This document shows, one piece after another, positions 1 to 9,310 of a DNA stretch of 64,000 bases. Origin of the DNA: Verrucomicrobiota bacterium (lineage in GTDB: Bacteria > Verrucomicrobiota > Verrucomicrobiia > Opitutales > Opitutaceae); NCBI GenBank assembly GCA_016721945.1, contig JADKHC010000012.1:81683-145682 (forward strand), in the 5' to 3' direction. How positions within the stretch are numbered: position 1 is the first letter of the stretch; the number at the start of each line of letters is the position of its first letter. The position numbers and the translations under genes were made by a program. The notes beneath the pieces were generated by a model. It was not told the DNA's origin. It saw only the letters and a program-made list of their open reading frames with translations, and made no database searches.

Positions 1-733
1 CTTTGATTAAGAATTTGGTGCCATCGGCATCTTGATAGAGCGCGGCAGTGATTTCGCCTCCGGGCGGGGTGTACTTGCGGGCGTTGGCGATGAGGTCGCG
101 CATGACATCGATAAAAATCGGCGGGATGTAAACCGAGCGGCCAGCGGTTTCGAATTTCAAATCGATATAATAATCGCTAGGGGTCTGCCGGGCGGCGTTG
201 GTGAGGATGCGGAATCGGCCTTTGCTGTTCTTCTCAAAGGCGACGAACATCTGGTGCAGGCTGGCATGCAGGAATGTGACTTCGAAGCGTTCCCAACGAC
301 TGGGTGAGGCGGCGCGGGCGAGGATTTCTCGCGCTCGCAGTTTGAGGATGGCAAACACGCTCTCCATATTCGCCAAGGATTCGGCCAGCTGGATGGGGTC
401 GGGTTTGGCGGTGGCGAGTTGATGGTGAATTTCCTCCATCACCTTACGTTCGAAATCGTCGATTTGGGCCGCGTGCCGGAGCGTGGCGTCATGGTCTTTC
501 ATTTGGCCAAGCATTTCTTCGCACAATTGCATGCCCTTCGCTAGCAGGTCGGTGTTGTTGGCGATGAGATCGCCCAAGACCATAATTTCGCAGCGCAGTA
601 CGTTCAGGACGTTGATCACACTGTGAAAATCGAGCAGCGATTGTTCGCCGGGGTTGAGCGGCGGGATTTCGGTGATCTCGACCTGGCCGGGCTTGAACGG
701 TTCAGCCGACGGCGTTGGTGCAAAGGGGGGCAT
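1..733 (-). CDS. Sensor histidine kinase-like protein, C-terminal part cut by window edge
   Basis: Reading the reverse strand from an ATG at 733 gives about 244 codons open to the window edge; an in-frame stop lies 12 codons upstream, so this start is well bounded. Residues about 35-60 contain a histidine-kinase-like dimerisation helix (the FHSVINVLN stretch, with a possible phospho-accepting His). Near the window edge is the N box of a HATPase_c domain (DLIANARKYTPPGGEI), followed by a beta strand typical of GHKL ATPases. There is no signal peptide or membrane segment in the visible part, so it is probably cytosolic. The G1/G2 boxes lie outside the window, so activity cannot be judged. No partner response regulator is visible. 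Confidence 0.75.
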   Translation of the reverse strand, partial: MPPFAPTPSAEPFKPGQVEITEIPPLNPGEQSLLDFHSVINVLNVLRCEIMVLGDLIANNTDLLAKGMQLCEEMLGQMKDHDATLRHAAQIDDFERKVMEEIHHQLATAKPDPIQLAESLANMESVFAILKLRAREILARAASPSRWERFEVTFLHASLHQMFVAFEKNSKGRFRILTNAARQTPSDYYIDLKFETAGRSVYIPPIFIDVMRDLIANARKYTPPGGEITAALYQDADGTKFLIK

Positions 734-836
734 GTGTGCGGAAGAGCAGTATTCCCTACATACGGATCATTAGATGCTGTTCTTGAGGACTTCGCGCTGG
801 GCGTCACTTCCGTTGTGGGCGCAGTTGCCTGGTAAT

Positions 837-1009
837 CCTAAAAACAGCAGTTGTTTAACCGCTAATTATCGCTAATCGCCGCTAATTTCGGAGGTTAGCC
901 ACCGGTCTGGGCAGCAACGGAGTTCACCTGACAGGTGAAAAGGTGTTTTTATCTGTCTCAGACTTAGCGCCAATTAGCGAAAATTAGCGGTTTCAACTGC
1001 GGAATTAAG
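837..1009. mobile_element. MITE-like element, copy 1, with 6-bp target duplication
   Basis: A 173-bp non-coding element begins CCTAAAAACAGCAGTTG and ends CAACTGCGGAATTAAG. The two ends are imperfect inverted repeats over about 35 bp. Each arm carries three GCTAAT units (ATTAGC on the right arm), and a CACCTGACAGGTG palindrome sits in the middle. It is flanked by the direct repeat GGTAAT at 831-836 and 1010-1015. The second copy at 46923-47098 has a different 6-bp duplication. It encodes no protein and would need a transposase supplied in trans. Confidence 0.85.
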
Positions 1010-1152
1010 GGTAATTCAGCCTTCCCTTGGGCCAGCTCGCGGGAGCTGGTTGTGATATGTAAAACCAGTTCCTATCCGAAAAAAGGCGGTTGGCTCAGCC
1101 GGAGCGATGAACGAGTTCTTCCGGCCTCCTCGATCGGGCTTATTTAACGAAC

Positions 1153-1191
1153 AAATCCTCCCCGGAGCAAGCCGAGCTCCGGGGAGGATTT
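1153..1191 (-). terminator. Strong hairpin terminator after the collagen-like gene
   Basis: A perfect 16-bp stem (AAATCCTCCCCGGAGC paired with its complement) with a 7-base loop lies 12 bp past the stop codon of the minus-strand gene. On that strand the stem ends in ATTT followed by GTT, consistent with an intrinsic terminator. A smaller hairpin (CCAGCTC/GAGCTGG) lies at about 1031-1049. Confidence 0.75.
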
Positions 1192-1202
1192 AGCTGTCCC
1201 AA

Positions 1203-2630
1203 TTACAATTTCGAGATCGAGCCGAGAGAGGCGGTTTTTCTGGAACTAAAGTTTGCGACCCAGATATTGGCCCCATCGAAGGCGACCGCACGAGCAGCTT
1301 CCCCTGTTAGAAAGGCCCCCCCGCTCATCAGTGCACCGTCACTGGTTCGCAGTTTTGCGACCGAGCCACTGTTATAATTTGCGACCCAGATATTGGTACC
1401 GTCAAAAGCGATACCTCCGGGGCCGGTACCACCGGAAGTAAATGTCCCTAGGTTTGCACCGTTGCTGGCTCGCAGTTTTGTGACGGTGCCATCGCTAGAG
1501 TTTGCGACCCAGATATTGGCCCCATCGAAGGCGATACCAGCCGGGTTGGCACCGGTGGCAAACACCCCCGTGACGATCCCACTGTTGGAGAGTTTTGCGA
1601 CGGAGCCCTCTTGGTTTGTTACCCAGATGTGGGACTCGCTATCGCAAGCTATTGCCAAATGTTTGCTGCCCGCTACAGTATAGGTGCCCAGGATTGAGCC
1701 GTCAGGGAGTAGGTTTATAACATTGCTATCGGAGGCGGCCCAGATGGTTTCCCCGTCGAAAGCCAAAGCATTGATAGTAGCACCCAAGTCAAAGGAGCCC
1801 AAGACTGCACCGTCGCTGCCGCGCATTTTTATGACTTTGTTGCCGATGGCGGCCCAAGCATTCAGGCCGTCGTAAACGATCGATACGCACGCTGACCAAG
1901 AATAATCGAGAGTCCCCAAATATTGTCCCAGTACCAAGCCGTCGCAGGCACGCACTTTTACGATATGTTGTTGCCCGACTCCTCCCACCCAGAGGTTGGC
2001 TCCGTCGAACGCCATAGCAAAGGGATGGAAACCATCGGCAAAAGTCACTTCATTGCCTGCTTCATTGGCGCTATGCCAACGGAGCGTTGCCACTTGCAGC
2101 GGGTTGGGGCCTTGGCCGCCTGCGGGACCTTGTGCGCCTTGCGGTCCCGCTGGTCCGGTAGCGCCCGGTGCGCCAGATGAACCTTGTGCGCCAGCCTTAC
2201 CCTGAGGTCCAATCGCACCATTGTCACCCTTTGGGCCTTGTGGTCCGGTTAGTCCTATTGGCCCTTGTGGGCCAGTTGTGCCACGTGGACCCTGAGGGCC
2301 GACAGGACCCTGGCTGCCGAGGGTCAGAGCGCAGGAAATCTTAGTGCCGGCCGTGGTCACCTTTAACACGTAGGTGCCCGCTGAAACGGTCGGCGCAGCT
2401 GTGGTGATGCTGGTGCTGTTCGATTGGATTACTTGCAGCGTGGTTGAGCCCAAAACGACGGTTGGTGTGCCGTAGAAATTCGTGCCGGTGATTATCAGTT
2501 GTTTGGACCCGCTATTGACCACCGCTTGTGTGATCGCCGGCGGCGCTGCATGAACGGCAGTATTACCTGCAAAAGCGGCTGTGACCGCGAATAATGCGCT
2601 TAGTGTGAAGCGTCGGAGGCGTGAGTACAT
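1203..2630 (-). CDS. Secreted IPT/TIG - collagen-like - beta-propeller protein
   Basis: The start at 2630 is preferred over 2669 because it opens directly on a signal peptide (two Arg, then a hydrophobic core, then a VHA-A-type cleavage site). The mature protein begins with an IPT/TIG-like Ig-fold segment of about 80 residues. This is followed by roughly 70 residues of G-X-Y collagen repeats rich in GPQGP and GPAGP. The last 270 residues hold about seven repeats of the form AFDGxNIWVAN..GTVTKLR, as in NHL/YVTN-type beta-propellers. The architecture suggests an extracellular stalked adhesin or surface-display protein. No catalytic residues are recognisable. It is followed by a strong terminator. 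Function is unknown. Confidence 0.8.
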   Translation of the reverse strand: MYSRLRRFTLSALFAVTAAFAGNTAVHAAPPAITQAVVNSGSKQLIITGTNFYGTPTVVLGSTTLQVIQSNSTSITTAAPTVSAGTYVLKVTTAGTKISCALTLGSQGPVGPQGPRGTTGPQGPIGLTGPQGPKGDNGAIGPQGKAGAQGSSGAPGATGPAGPQGAQGPAGGQGPNPLQVATLRWHSANEAGNEVTFADGFHPFAMAFDGANLWVGGVGQQHIVKVRACDGLVLGQYLGTLDYSWSACVSIVYDGLNAWAAIGNKVIKMRGSDGAVLGSFDLGATINALAFDGETIWAASDSNVINLLPDGSILGTYTVAGSKHLAIACDSESHIWVTNQEGSVAKLSNSGIVTGVFATGANPAGIAFDGANIWVANSSDGTVTKLRASNGANLGTFTSGGTGPGGIAFDGTNIWVANYNSGSVAKLRTSDGALMSGGAFLTGEAARAVAFDGANIWVANFSSRKTASLGSISKL

Positions 2631-2742
2631 GGTATGTTGAGTGGAGTTGGTTTTTCTGGTGAGAACCAACGCCGCTTAACTGACTGTTTGTTTCTTCATT
2701 AGTTCAATGCATTTGGTTATAGACCAAGGGAGGCCTTCTCCT

Positions 2743-3789
2743 TCAACGTTTTAAGGAAATTGTTTTCCCTGGCACCCACGTGCCGCTGATGAGGGTCGCG
2801 CGGGGGTGGGGCGGCGGGCCGATTTCGTTGTTGTGGAGCATGCCCACGAGCATGTCGACGGCGGCTTCACCCGTGAGGTCGTTGTGCTGGGCCATGCCGG
2901 CCCAGTCTTCGCTGCCGCGGCGGCGTTCGAGTTGGATGATGCCGATGTCGCGTGGGATTTGCAGACCGAGCGTTTCGACCCAGTTACGCACGAAATTGTA
3001 GAGTGTGAAGAGGACGTCCGGTTTGTATTCACGGAGCCATGACGTGAAGGCGGCCTGGTCGTTGCGCGATGCCTCGACAGCGTAGAATCCGGGCAGGCGC
3101 TGGCTGGCAGGAATGCTTTGCTGGCCGATCCACATGCCAGAGCTAAAACGTCCGTCGACCAGCTGGTCGATGAGTTCGTCGACGACGAGTGCAGGGCGGC
3201 GGTAGCCGAGGGCGAGGGCTTGCTCGACGGCCTCCAGTACGAGCGCGTGGTGGTCGACGCAGCAAAACGGCAGCGTCGGGTGATGCGTGCGCACGCCGGT
3301 GACGACGCAGGCCTGTTGTTCCCAGAGCGAGGCGAAGCGTTCGGGCAGGCGGTTTTCTTTCATCAGGCCGACCACGAGCACGCCACGGATACCGCGCGCG
3401 CGGAGAACGCGGGCGAGGCGTTCGCCGTTGAGTTTTGGGTCGTGGAGCCAGAAATCGTCGAGCTTGTAACCGTGAAAAGCGGCGCGGCGGCGGCAGCCTT
3501 CGACATAGGCGGGCACGGTGGGGTGATCCCTGAAGGCATCGCGATCTTGGTTGGCGTTGAGAAGTCCAAGTGTGCGGCGATAGCTGGCAGGGTGGTCTTT
3601 GCGAAGCTCGGTCATGAGCTGGGCAACGACGGGGTTCTTCGTGTAGCCGAGGGTTTTAGCGATGCGCTCGATGCGGCGACGGGTTTCGAGCGGGATCTGT
3701 GGATCGTGGCGCAGCGCGAGCGAAACGGTGTTTTTTGAAACACCGGCGCGTTGGGCAATCGTGCCCATGGTGACGCGTGATTCGGCCAT
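2743..3789 (-). CDS. LacI-family transcriptional regulator, probable arabinose operon regulator
   Basis: The 348-residue protein starts with a LacI-type helix-turn-helix at residues about 5-60 (TIAQRAGVSKNTVSLALR, then the hinge region). A periplasmic-binding-protein-like effector domain follows and runs to the end. The length is normal for the family. It is transcribed divergently from araB, 108 bp away, so autoregulation and control of the arabinose operon are likely. The family usually represses and is released by a sugar or sugar phosphate; the ligand here is inferred from context only. A candidate binding motif lies at 3848-3877. Confidence 0.88.
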   Translation of the reverse strand: MAESRVTMGTIAQRAGVSKNTVSLALRHDPQIPLETRRRIERIAKTLGYTKNPVVAQLMTELRKDHPASYRRTLGLLNANQDRDAFRDHPTVPAYVEGCRRRAAFHGYKLDDFWLHDPKLNGERLARVLRARGIRGVLVVGLMKENRLPERFASLWEQQACVVTGVRTHHPTLPFCCVDHHALVLEAVEQALALGYRRPALVVDELIDQLVDGRFSSGMWIGQQSIPASQRLPGFYAVEASRNDQAAFTSWLREYKPDVLFTLYNFVRNWVETLGLQIPRDIGIIQLERRRGSEDWAGMAQHNDLTGEAAVDMLVGMLHNNEIGPPPHPRATLISGTWVPGKTISLKR

Positions 3790-3847
3790 GACGATTATCT
3801 GTTTTTGGGTTTTGCGATACGCGAGACGGAAGAGCGTCCCTTTTTAG

Positions 3848-3877
3848 CATGACTGTCAAGTAACTGGGGCGTTTACC
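3848..3877. promoter_or_regulatory. Candidate operator, bipartite motif shared with GH43 promoter
   Basis: The sequence CATGACTGTCAAGT, five bases, then GGGCGTTTACC lies 20 bp before the araB start. The same two blocks with identical spacing occur at 52334-52363, upstream of the GH43 gene. The GTAAACG half-site on the complementary strand resembles LacI-family half-operators. The outer bases form a weak dyad (CTG..AA / TT..CAG). Confidence 0.55.
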
Positions 3878-3897
3878 AGCCCGGTTGCATCCCTACG

Positions 3898-5568
3898 ATG
3901 GCCGACGTGTATACCCTAGGCCTCGATTACGGCACGAATTCCGTGCGTTGTCTGGTTGTTCGCTGCGTCGATGGCGCAGAGATCAGCAGCGCTGTTGTAG
4001 ACTATCCGAGCGGCAAGCAGGGCATCCTGCTCGACGCCAAGGATCATAACCTCGCTCGTCAGCACCCGGGCGATTATCTCTTCGGTCTTGAGAAGAGCGT
4101 GAAGCTGGCGCTGGTCGCCGCGAAGAAGTCGAAAGGCTTCGATGCGAAAAAAGTGATCGGTATCGGCGTTGACACTACAGGCTCAAGCCCGATCCCGGTC
4201 GATGCGAAAAACGTGCCGCTCGCGCTCCAGAAAAAATACGCCAAGAATCTTGCCGCACAATGTTGGTTGTGGAAGGACCACACGAGCTGGCGCGAGGCCG
4301 CGAAAATCACCGAGCTGGCCGCGCAACATCGCCGGCAGTTTATCGCCAAGTGCGGCAACACGTACTCTTCCGAGTGGTTTTGGTCGAAGCTTTGGCGCTG
4401 TCTGGCGGTTTCGCCTCAGGTCTTCGATGCTGCGTATTCGTGGGTTGAACTTTCCGACTGGGTGCCGTCCGTGCTCGCGGGCGTGACGGATCCGAAGCTC
4501 GTCAAGCGCGGTGTCTGCGCCGCCGGTCACAAGGCTCTTTACGCCGAGGACTGGGGTGGTTTGCCCGACAAGGAATTTCTCACGTTGCTCGATCCGAAGC
4601 TGGCCGCGCTCCGTGATCGGCTGTTCGAAAAAGCCTATGACGCGACCGAACCCGCTGGCGCGCTCACGGCCGATTGGGCGAAGAAACTCGGTTTGCCTGC
4701 AGGCATCCCGATCGCGATTGGCGAATTCGATGTTCATTACGGCGCGATTGGTTGCGGCGTGAAAGAAGGCACGCTCGTTAAGATCATCGGCACCTCGACC
4801 TGCGATTGCGGCGTCGTTTCGGCCGACAAAGTCGTGCCCGACATCAAGGGCATCTGCGGTATCGTTAAAGGCGCGATCCTTCCAGGATTCTACGGCATCG
4901 AGGCCGGCCAATCCGCAGTCGGCGATATTTTCAAATGGTGGGTCGAGGGCGTTTGCGAAGGCGACGGCGCGTTGCACAAAAAGCTCGCTGCCGAAGTCGT
5001 CAAACAAAAGCCCGGCCAGTCCGGCTTGCTCGCACTCGATTGGAATAACGGCAACCGAACCATTCTCGTTGATCCCATGCTTTCCGGCCTGCTGCTCGGC
5101 CAGACATTGCATACGACCAAGGGCGAAATTTACCGCGCGCTCATCGAGGCCACGGCTTTTGGCGCGCGTGCGATCATCGAACGCATCAAGGAATACGGCG
5201 TGCCGATTGACCGCATCGTTTGCGCCGGCGGCATTGCGCGAAAAGATGCGATGCTCATGCAGATCTACGCTGACGTGACCGGTTGCACCATGCTCGTGAC
5301 GACCTCTAACCAGGCCTGTGCACTAGGCTCGGCGGTTTCCGCGGCTGTGCTTGCGGGAGCGCACAAGGATTTCCCGACCGCGCAGGCCAAGATGACTTCG
5401 CTCGAGAAAAAGCAGTACAAGCCCGATCCGGCCCGCCAGAAAGCTTACAACGAACTCTATCGATTGTATCGGCAGGTTCACGATGCGTTTGGCGGCCTCA
5501 CTAAAACCGCCGATCTCTCGCGCGTGATGAAGGACTTGCTCGCGCTCAAAGAAACGCAGGCCAAGTAA
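3898..5568 (+). CDS. araB: Ribulokinase
   Basis: The 556-residue FGGY-family sugar kinase phosphorylates L-ribulose to L-ribulose 5-phosphate. An N-terminal ATPase-fold strand (LGLDYGTNSVR) and a second block (GIGVDTTGSSP) mark the first lobe. The C-terminal lobe has the GGIARKDAMLMQIYADVTG region typical of AraB and its relatives. The length matches ribulokinases (about 550) rather than xylulokinases (about 500). It is the first gene of an operon with araA, araD, a mutarotase and a symporter, which makes the assignment secure. It is probably controlled by the divergent LacI-type gene. Confidence 0.96.
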   Translation: MADVYTLGLDYGTNSVRCLVVRCVDGAEISSAVVDYPSGKQGILLDAKDHNLARQHPGDYLFGLEKSVKLALVAAKKSKGFDAKKVIGIGVDTTGSSPIPVDAKNVPLALQKKYAKNLAAQCWLWKDHTSWREAAKITELAAQHRRQFIAKCGNTYSSEWFWSKLWRCLAVSPQVFDAAYSWVELSDWVPSVLAGVTDPKLVKRGVCAAGHKALYAEDWGGLPDKEFLTLLDPKLAALRDRLFEKAYDATEPAGALTADWAKKLGLPAGIPIAIGEFDVHYGAIGCGVKEGTLVKIIGTSTCDCGVVSADKVVPDIKGICGIVKGAILPGFYGIEAGQSAVGDIFKWWVEGVCEGDGALHKKLAAEVVKQKPGQSGLLALDWNNGNRTILVDPMLSGLLLGQTLHTTKGEIYRALIEATAFGARAIIERIKEYGVPIDRIVCAGGIARKDAMLMQIYADVTGCTMLVTTSNQACALGSAVSAAVLAGAHKDFPTAQAKMTSLEKKQYKPDPARQKAYNELYRLYRQVHDAFGGLTKTADLSRVMKDLLALKETQAK

Positions 5569-5579
5569 CCGCCTCTGGA

Positions 5580-5667
5580 TCTTTCTTCTTTATCTTTCCT
5601 CTTTCTCTTTATCCCTGCCTTCAGGTTCGAAGAAGAGAAAGAGGAAAGATAAAGAGAACGAGAAAGA
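5580..5667. repeat. Long purine/pyrimidine hairpin between araB and araA
   Basis: A pyrimidine-rich arm (TCTTTATCTTTCCTCTTTCT) is followed about 30 bp later by its purine-rich complement (AGAAAGAGGAAAGATAAAGA). In mRNA it would form a long intercistronic hairpin. There is no T-run straight after it, so it is more likely a repeat element or a stability/attenuation structure than a full terminator. Confidence 0.7.
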
Positions 5668-5722
5668 CTTTTCAGAACTCGATTTCGCCTAATCCATTTA
5701 ACCCCACCAATCCTTTCCTAAA

Positions 5723-7225
5723 ATGAAAAATCTCCCCACGTCTGAAATCTGGTTCGTCTGTGGCTCGCAGCATCTCTACGGCCCAGGCCCGCTTGCCCAG
5801 GTCGCTGACAACGCGAAGCAAGTCGCCGAAGCGCTCAGTGGCTCCAAGCGCATTCCTTACAAGATCATCTTCAAGGCGCTGCTCACCACACCAGACGAAA
5901 TCACCAAGACCTGCATCGAGGCCAATTCCTCGCCGACCTGCGCCGGCCTCATCCTCTGGATGCACACCTTCTCGCCATCCAAAATGTGGATACGCGGGCT
6001 GGATATTCTCAAGAAGCCATTTCTCCACCTGCACACGCAGTTTAATCGCGATCTACCCTGGGGCACGATCGACATGGACTTCATGAATCTCAATCAGGCC
6101 GCTCATGGCGACCGTGAGGCAGGATTCATCCACACGCGCATGCGTCTCGGCCGCAAAGTCGTCGTTGGCCACTGGTCCGACAGCGAAGTCCAGGATCGCA
6201 TCGGCGCTTGGATGAGTGCGGCTCGCGCCTGGCAGGACTGGCAGGGCGGAAAGTTCTGTCGTTTCGGCGATAACATGCGTCAGGTGGCTGTCACCGAGGG
6301 CGACAAGGTTGCTGCTGAGATGAAATTCGGTTTCTCCACCAACGGTTACGGTGTCGGCGATCTCGTCGCCAAGATGAAGACCGTTTCGGACAAAGCCATC
6401 GACACACTCGTTGCCGATTATGCCGATCAATACGCCATCGTTAAAGAGCTCCGCAAGGGCGGCTCGCGTCACGATGCGCTGCGTTACTCGGCGCGCATCG
6501 AGCTCGGCCTGCGTGCTTTCCTTGAAGAAGGCGATTTCAAGGGCTTCACCACCACCTTCGAAGACTTGCACGGTCTTGAGCAGCTGCCGGGCATGGCTCC
6601 GCAACGGTTGATGGCGGATGGTTATGGTTTTGCAGGCGAAGGCGATTGGAAGACCGCCGCGCTCCTCCGTGCGATGAAAGTCATGGCTGACGGCGTGGGC
6701 ACTTCCTTCATGGAGGATTACACTTATCATCTGTCGCCGAAGGGCCATCAGGTGCTCGGCGCGCACATGCTCGAAATCTGCCCGAGTATCGCGGCAGCAA
6801 AACCCGCCGTGGAAATCCACGCACTCGGCATCGGCGGCAAAGCCGATCCGATTCGCCTCGTTTTCGACGCAACCACCGGACCCGCGCTCAACGCTTCGCT
6901 CGTGGACATGGGCAATCGTTTCCGCCTGATCGTCAACGAAGTCACTGCGGTCAAAGCCCCGAAGATGCCTAAGCTCCCCGTGGCCCGTGCCGTCTGGGAA
7001 TGTAAGCCCGATTTCAAGACTGCCTGTGCGGCGTGGATCTACGCCGGCGGCGCGCACCACACGGGTTATAGTACGGTTGTCACGAGCGAGATGCTCGAAG
7101 ACTTCGCGACGATTGCCGGTATTGAAATGGTTCGGATTGGTGAAGACACCAAGATCAGCGATTTCAAGCAGACGCTGCGCAATAATGAGATCTACTACCA
7201 TCTCGCCCAAGGCATCCGTGTCTGA
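5723..7225 (+). CDS. araA: L-arabinose isomerase
   Basis: This 500-residue protein converts L-arabinose to L-ribulose in the cytoplasm. The length equals that of characterised AraA enzymes. The start region ([15 protein letters not shown]) is the family signature. FMEDYTYHL near residue 330 carries one of the conserved metal-binding Glu residues, and AHHTGYS near residue 443 supplies a conserved His. The start ATG at 5723 follows a 154-bp gap that holds a long hairpin, so araA may be translated from a processed or partly attenuated transcript. Confidence 0.97.
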   Translation: MKNLPTSEIWFVCGSQHLYGPGPLAQVADNAKQVAEALSGSKRIPYKIIFKALLTTPDEITKTCIEANSSPTCAGLILWMHTFSPSKMWIRGLDILKKPFLHLHTQFNRDLPWGTIDMDFMNLNQAAHGDREAGFIHTRMRLGRKVVVGHWSDSEVQDRIGAWMSAARAWQDWQGGKFCRFGDNMRQVAVTEGDKVAAEMKFGFSTNGYGVGDLVAKMKTVSDKAIDTLVADYADQYAIVKELRKGGSRHDALRYSARIELGLRAFLEEGDFKGFTTTFEDLHGLEQLPGMAPQRLMADGYGFAGEGDWKTAALLRAMKVMADGVGTSFMEDYTYHLSPKGHQVLGAHMLEICPSIAAAKPAVEIHALGIGGKADPIRLVFDATTGPALNASLVDMGNRFRLIVNEVTAVKAPKMPKLPVARAVWECKPDFKTACAAWIYAGGAHHTGYSTVVTSEMLEDFATIAGIEMVRIGEDTKISDFKQTLRNNEIYYHLAQGIRV

Positions 7226-7245
7226 GGAAGATTGATTTTAATATG

Positions 7246-7323
7246 GAATCTGGAACTCAGGAACGACTGGAAAAGAAACTGCGCTTTTCTGGGCACGTTC
7301 CAGAGTTCTTGAGTTCCAGATTC
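7246..7323. repeat. Long hairpin between araA and araD
   Basis: GAATCTGGAACTCA pairs with TGAGTTCCAGATTC across a 78-base span, and an inner stem (GGAAAAG/CTTTTC) extends the fold. A solitary half-copy (GGAACTCAGGAAC) lies near 45880, which shows that this is a dispersed repeat family rather than a structure unique to this operon. Confidence 0.75.
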
Positions 7324-7382
7324 AAATTTCCGCTGGCTCGTTCCTGATTCCCTGAGTTCCCCATAAAAACTTCCGTCGCCCC

Positions 7383-8084
7383 ATGCTCGAAGAACTGAAA
7401 CGCGAAGCCTACGAAGCCAACATCGCGCTGCCGAAACACGGTTTGATCAACCTCACGTTTGGCAACGCCAGTGCGATCGACCGCGCCAAGGGCATTTTTG
7501 CGATCAAGCCGAGCGGCGTCGATTACACCGCGCTCACGCCCGCCGACATGGTGTTGGTCGATCTCGAAGGCAAAAAGGTCGAAGGCAAACTCAACCCTTC
7601 GTCCGACACGCCGACGCATCGCCGCCTGTTCCTCGCGTTCGAGAAAATCGGCGGCGTCGTCCACACGCACTCGTCGCACGCGACTGCATTTGCCCAGGCC
7701 GGACGCTCGATCCCGATCTTCGGCACCACACACGCGGATTATTTCTATGGCGACATCCCGGTGACGCGCAAGATGACTGCGCAGGAAATCGGCAGCGCGT
7801 ACGAGTGGGAAACCGGCAACGTGATTCTTGAGCGTTTCAACGGTCTCGATCCGCTCGATTTTCCCGCAGTGTTGGTGAATCGCCACGCGCCGTTCACCTG
7901 GCGGCCGACTGTGGCTGGCGCGGTCGAGGTTGCTGTTGCCGTCGAGTGCATCGCGCACATGGCGCTCATGTCGCTCCAACTCGAACCGAAGCTTCCGACC
8001 ATCGAGCCGGAGTTGCTCAATAAGCATTTCAAACGCAAGCATGGGCCCGGCGCTTATTATGGCCAGGCGGGCGCGGCGCATTGA
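7383..8084 (+). CDS. araD: L-ribulose-5-phosphate 4-epimerase
   Basis: This 233-residue class II aldolase/epimerase converts L-ribulose 5-phosphate to D-xylulose 5-phosphate, completing the AraBAD route into the pentose phosphate pathway. The zinc site is visible as VHTHSSHAT near residue 95 with a later His in the C-terminal part. HGLINLTFGNAS near the N terminus is the phosphate-binding region. The length is standard (231 in E. coli). It is the third gene of the operon. Confidence 0.96.
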   Translation: MLEELKREAYEANIALPKHGLINLTFGNASAIDRAKGIFAIKPSGVDYTALTPADMVLVDLEGKKVEGKLNPSSDTPTHRRLFLAFEKIGGVVHTHSSHATAFAQAGRSIPIFGTTHADYFYGDIPVTRKMTAQEIGSAYEWETGNVILERFNGLDPLDFPAVLVNRHAPFTWRPTVAGAVEVAVAVECIAHMALMSLQLEPKLPTIEPELLNKHFKRKHGPGAYYGQAGAAH

Positions 8085-8122
8085 AAATTTTTCCTGTCGT
8101 TAAACCCAAATCCGTTGTAACC

Positions 8123-9256
8123 ATGACCACCCCGCTAAAACTCGCCGCTGCCTTCTCGCTGGCGGCCGTCCTCGCTAACTTTATGCCATCGTTATCCGCT
8201 GCTCCCAGTGTCACCCAGAAACCGTTCGGCACCGTCGACGGTCAGGAAGTGCAACTCTTCACGCTTCGCAACGCCAAGGGCGCCGAAGCCACGATCACCA
8301 ACTACGGTGGCATCGTCGTTACGCTCCTCATGCCGGATCGCGCCGGTAAGATGATCGACGTCGTGCAAGGCTACGACAACGTCGACGGCTACGTGAAGGT
8401 CACGCCGTACTTCGGTGCGCTCATCGGCCGCTACGGCAACCGCATCGCCAAAGGCGAGTTCACCCTCGATGGCAAAACCTACAAGCTCGCGGGTAACGAC
8501 CACGGCAACGCCCTCCACGGCGGCGTCAAGGGCTTCGACAAGGTCATCTGGAAAGCCAAGCCCGTAGAAAGCAAAAACGGCGCCGCGCTCGAACTCAACT
8601 ACCTCTCGAAGGACGGCGATGAAGGATATCCCGGCAACCTCGATGTCGTCGCGACGTACACGTTGACCAATGACAACGAGCTCCGCCTCGATTTCAAAGC
8701 GAAGACCGACAAGGCCACCGTGGTCAACCTGACCCACCATTCCTATTTCAACCTCAGCGGCGAAGGCACGATTCTCGATCACCTTCTCACGATCAATTCG
8801 GACAAGACCACTCCGGTCGACAGCGGCCTGATCCCCACTGGCGAAATTAAATCAGTCGAAGGCACGCCGTTCGATTTCCGCAAGCCCACTGCCATCGGTG
8901 CCCGTATCGACGATCCCGATACCTGTCTGCAATATGGCCCCGGCTACGATCACAACTGGGTCGTCAACCAGAAGAAAGTCGGCGAACTCGGTTTTCAGGC
9001 CCGCGTTGAATCGTCCAAGACCGGCATTGTGCTGGAAGTTCTCTCGACCGAACCCGCCGTGCAGTTCTACGCCGGCAATTTCCTCGACGGCACCATTCAC
9101 GGCAAATACGGCCAAGTTTATCAGAAGCGTTCCGGCTTCTGCCTCGAACCACAGCATTACCCGGACTCGCCGAACCACCCGCACTTCCCAAGCACGGTCT
9201 TGAAGCCGGGCCAGAACTACACCAACACCATCATTTACAAATTCTCGGCGAAATAA
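8123..9256 (+). CDS. galM: Secreted aldose 1-epimerase (mutarotase)
   Basis: The ATG at 8123 is preferred over an upstream TTG at 8081 that overlaps araD, because it opens directly on a cleavable signal peptide (about 26 residues ending SLSA-AP). The mature protein is a GalM-type beta-sandwich of about 350 residues, with NRIAKGEFTLDGK, the catalytic-His block LTHHSYFNLSG and YDHNWVV. It interconverts anomers of aldoses. Placed with the arabinose genes, and exported, it probably equilibrates L-arabinose anomers before uptake. Confidence 0.92.
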   Translation: MTTPLKLAAAFSLAAVLANFMPSLSAAPSVTQKPFGTVDGQEVQLFTLRNAKGAEATITNYGGIVVTLLMPDRAGKMIDVVQGYDNVDGYVKVTPYFGALIGRYGNRIAKGEFTLDGKTYKLAGNDHGNALHGGVKGFDKVIWKAKPVESKNGAALELNYLSKDGDEGYPGNLDVVATYTLTNDNELRLDFKAKTDKATVVNLTHHSYFNLSGEGTILDHLLTINSDKTTPVDSGLIPTGEIKSVEGTPFDFRKPTAIGARIDDPDTCLQYGPGYDHNWVVNQKKVGELGFQARVESSKTGIVLEVLSTEPAVQFYAGNFLDGTIHGKYGQVYQKRSGFCLEPQHYPDSPNHPHFPSTVLKPGQNYTNTIIYKFSAK

Positions 9257-9310
9257 ACCGACGCCGTCAGATTCCCCTCATCGTATCGCATACCGGTTAA
9301 CTCCATCCCC

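Noticed and set aside
837..1009. Possible CRISPR-like or integron attC array from the regularly spaced GCTAAT units
   Set aside because: Units are only 6 bp, occur three per arm and are inverted between arms; there are no spacers or cas genes, and target duplications show a transposed element.
2094..2310. Tandem DNA repeat
   Set aside because: It is explained by the G-X-Y collagen codons of the secreted protein rather than by a separate repeat element.
3848..3877. TTGACA on the complementary strand as the -35 of the LacI-type gene
   Set aside because: No acceptable -10 lies 16-19 bp further on, and at the second copy (52334) the nearest TATA-like box is 24 bp away.
6053..7210. 385-codon frame opposite araA
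   Set aside because: Shadow of a conserved gene in GC-rich DNA; no recognisable domain.
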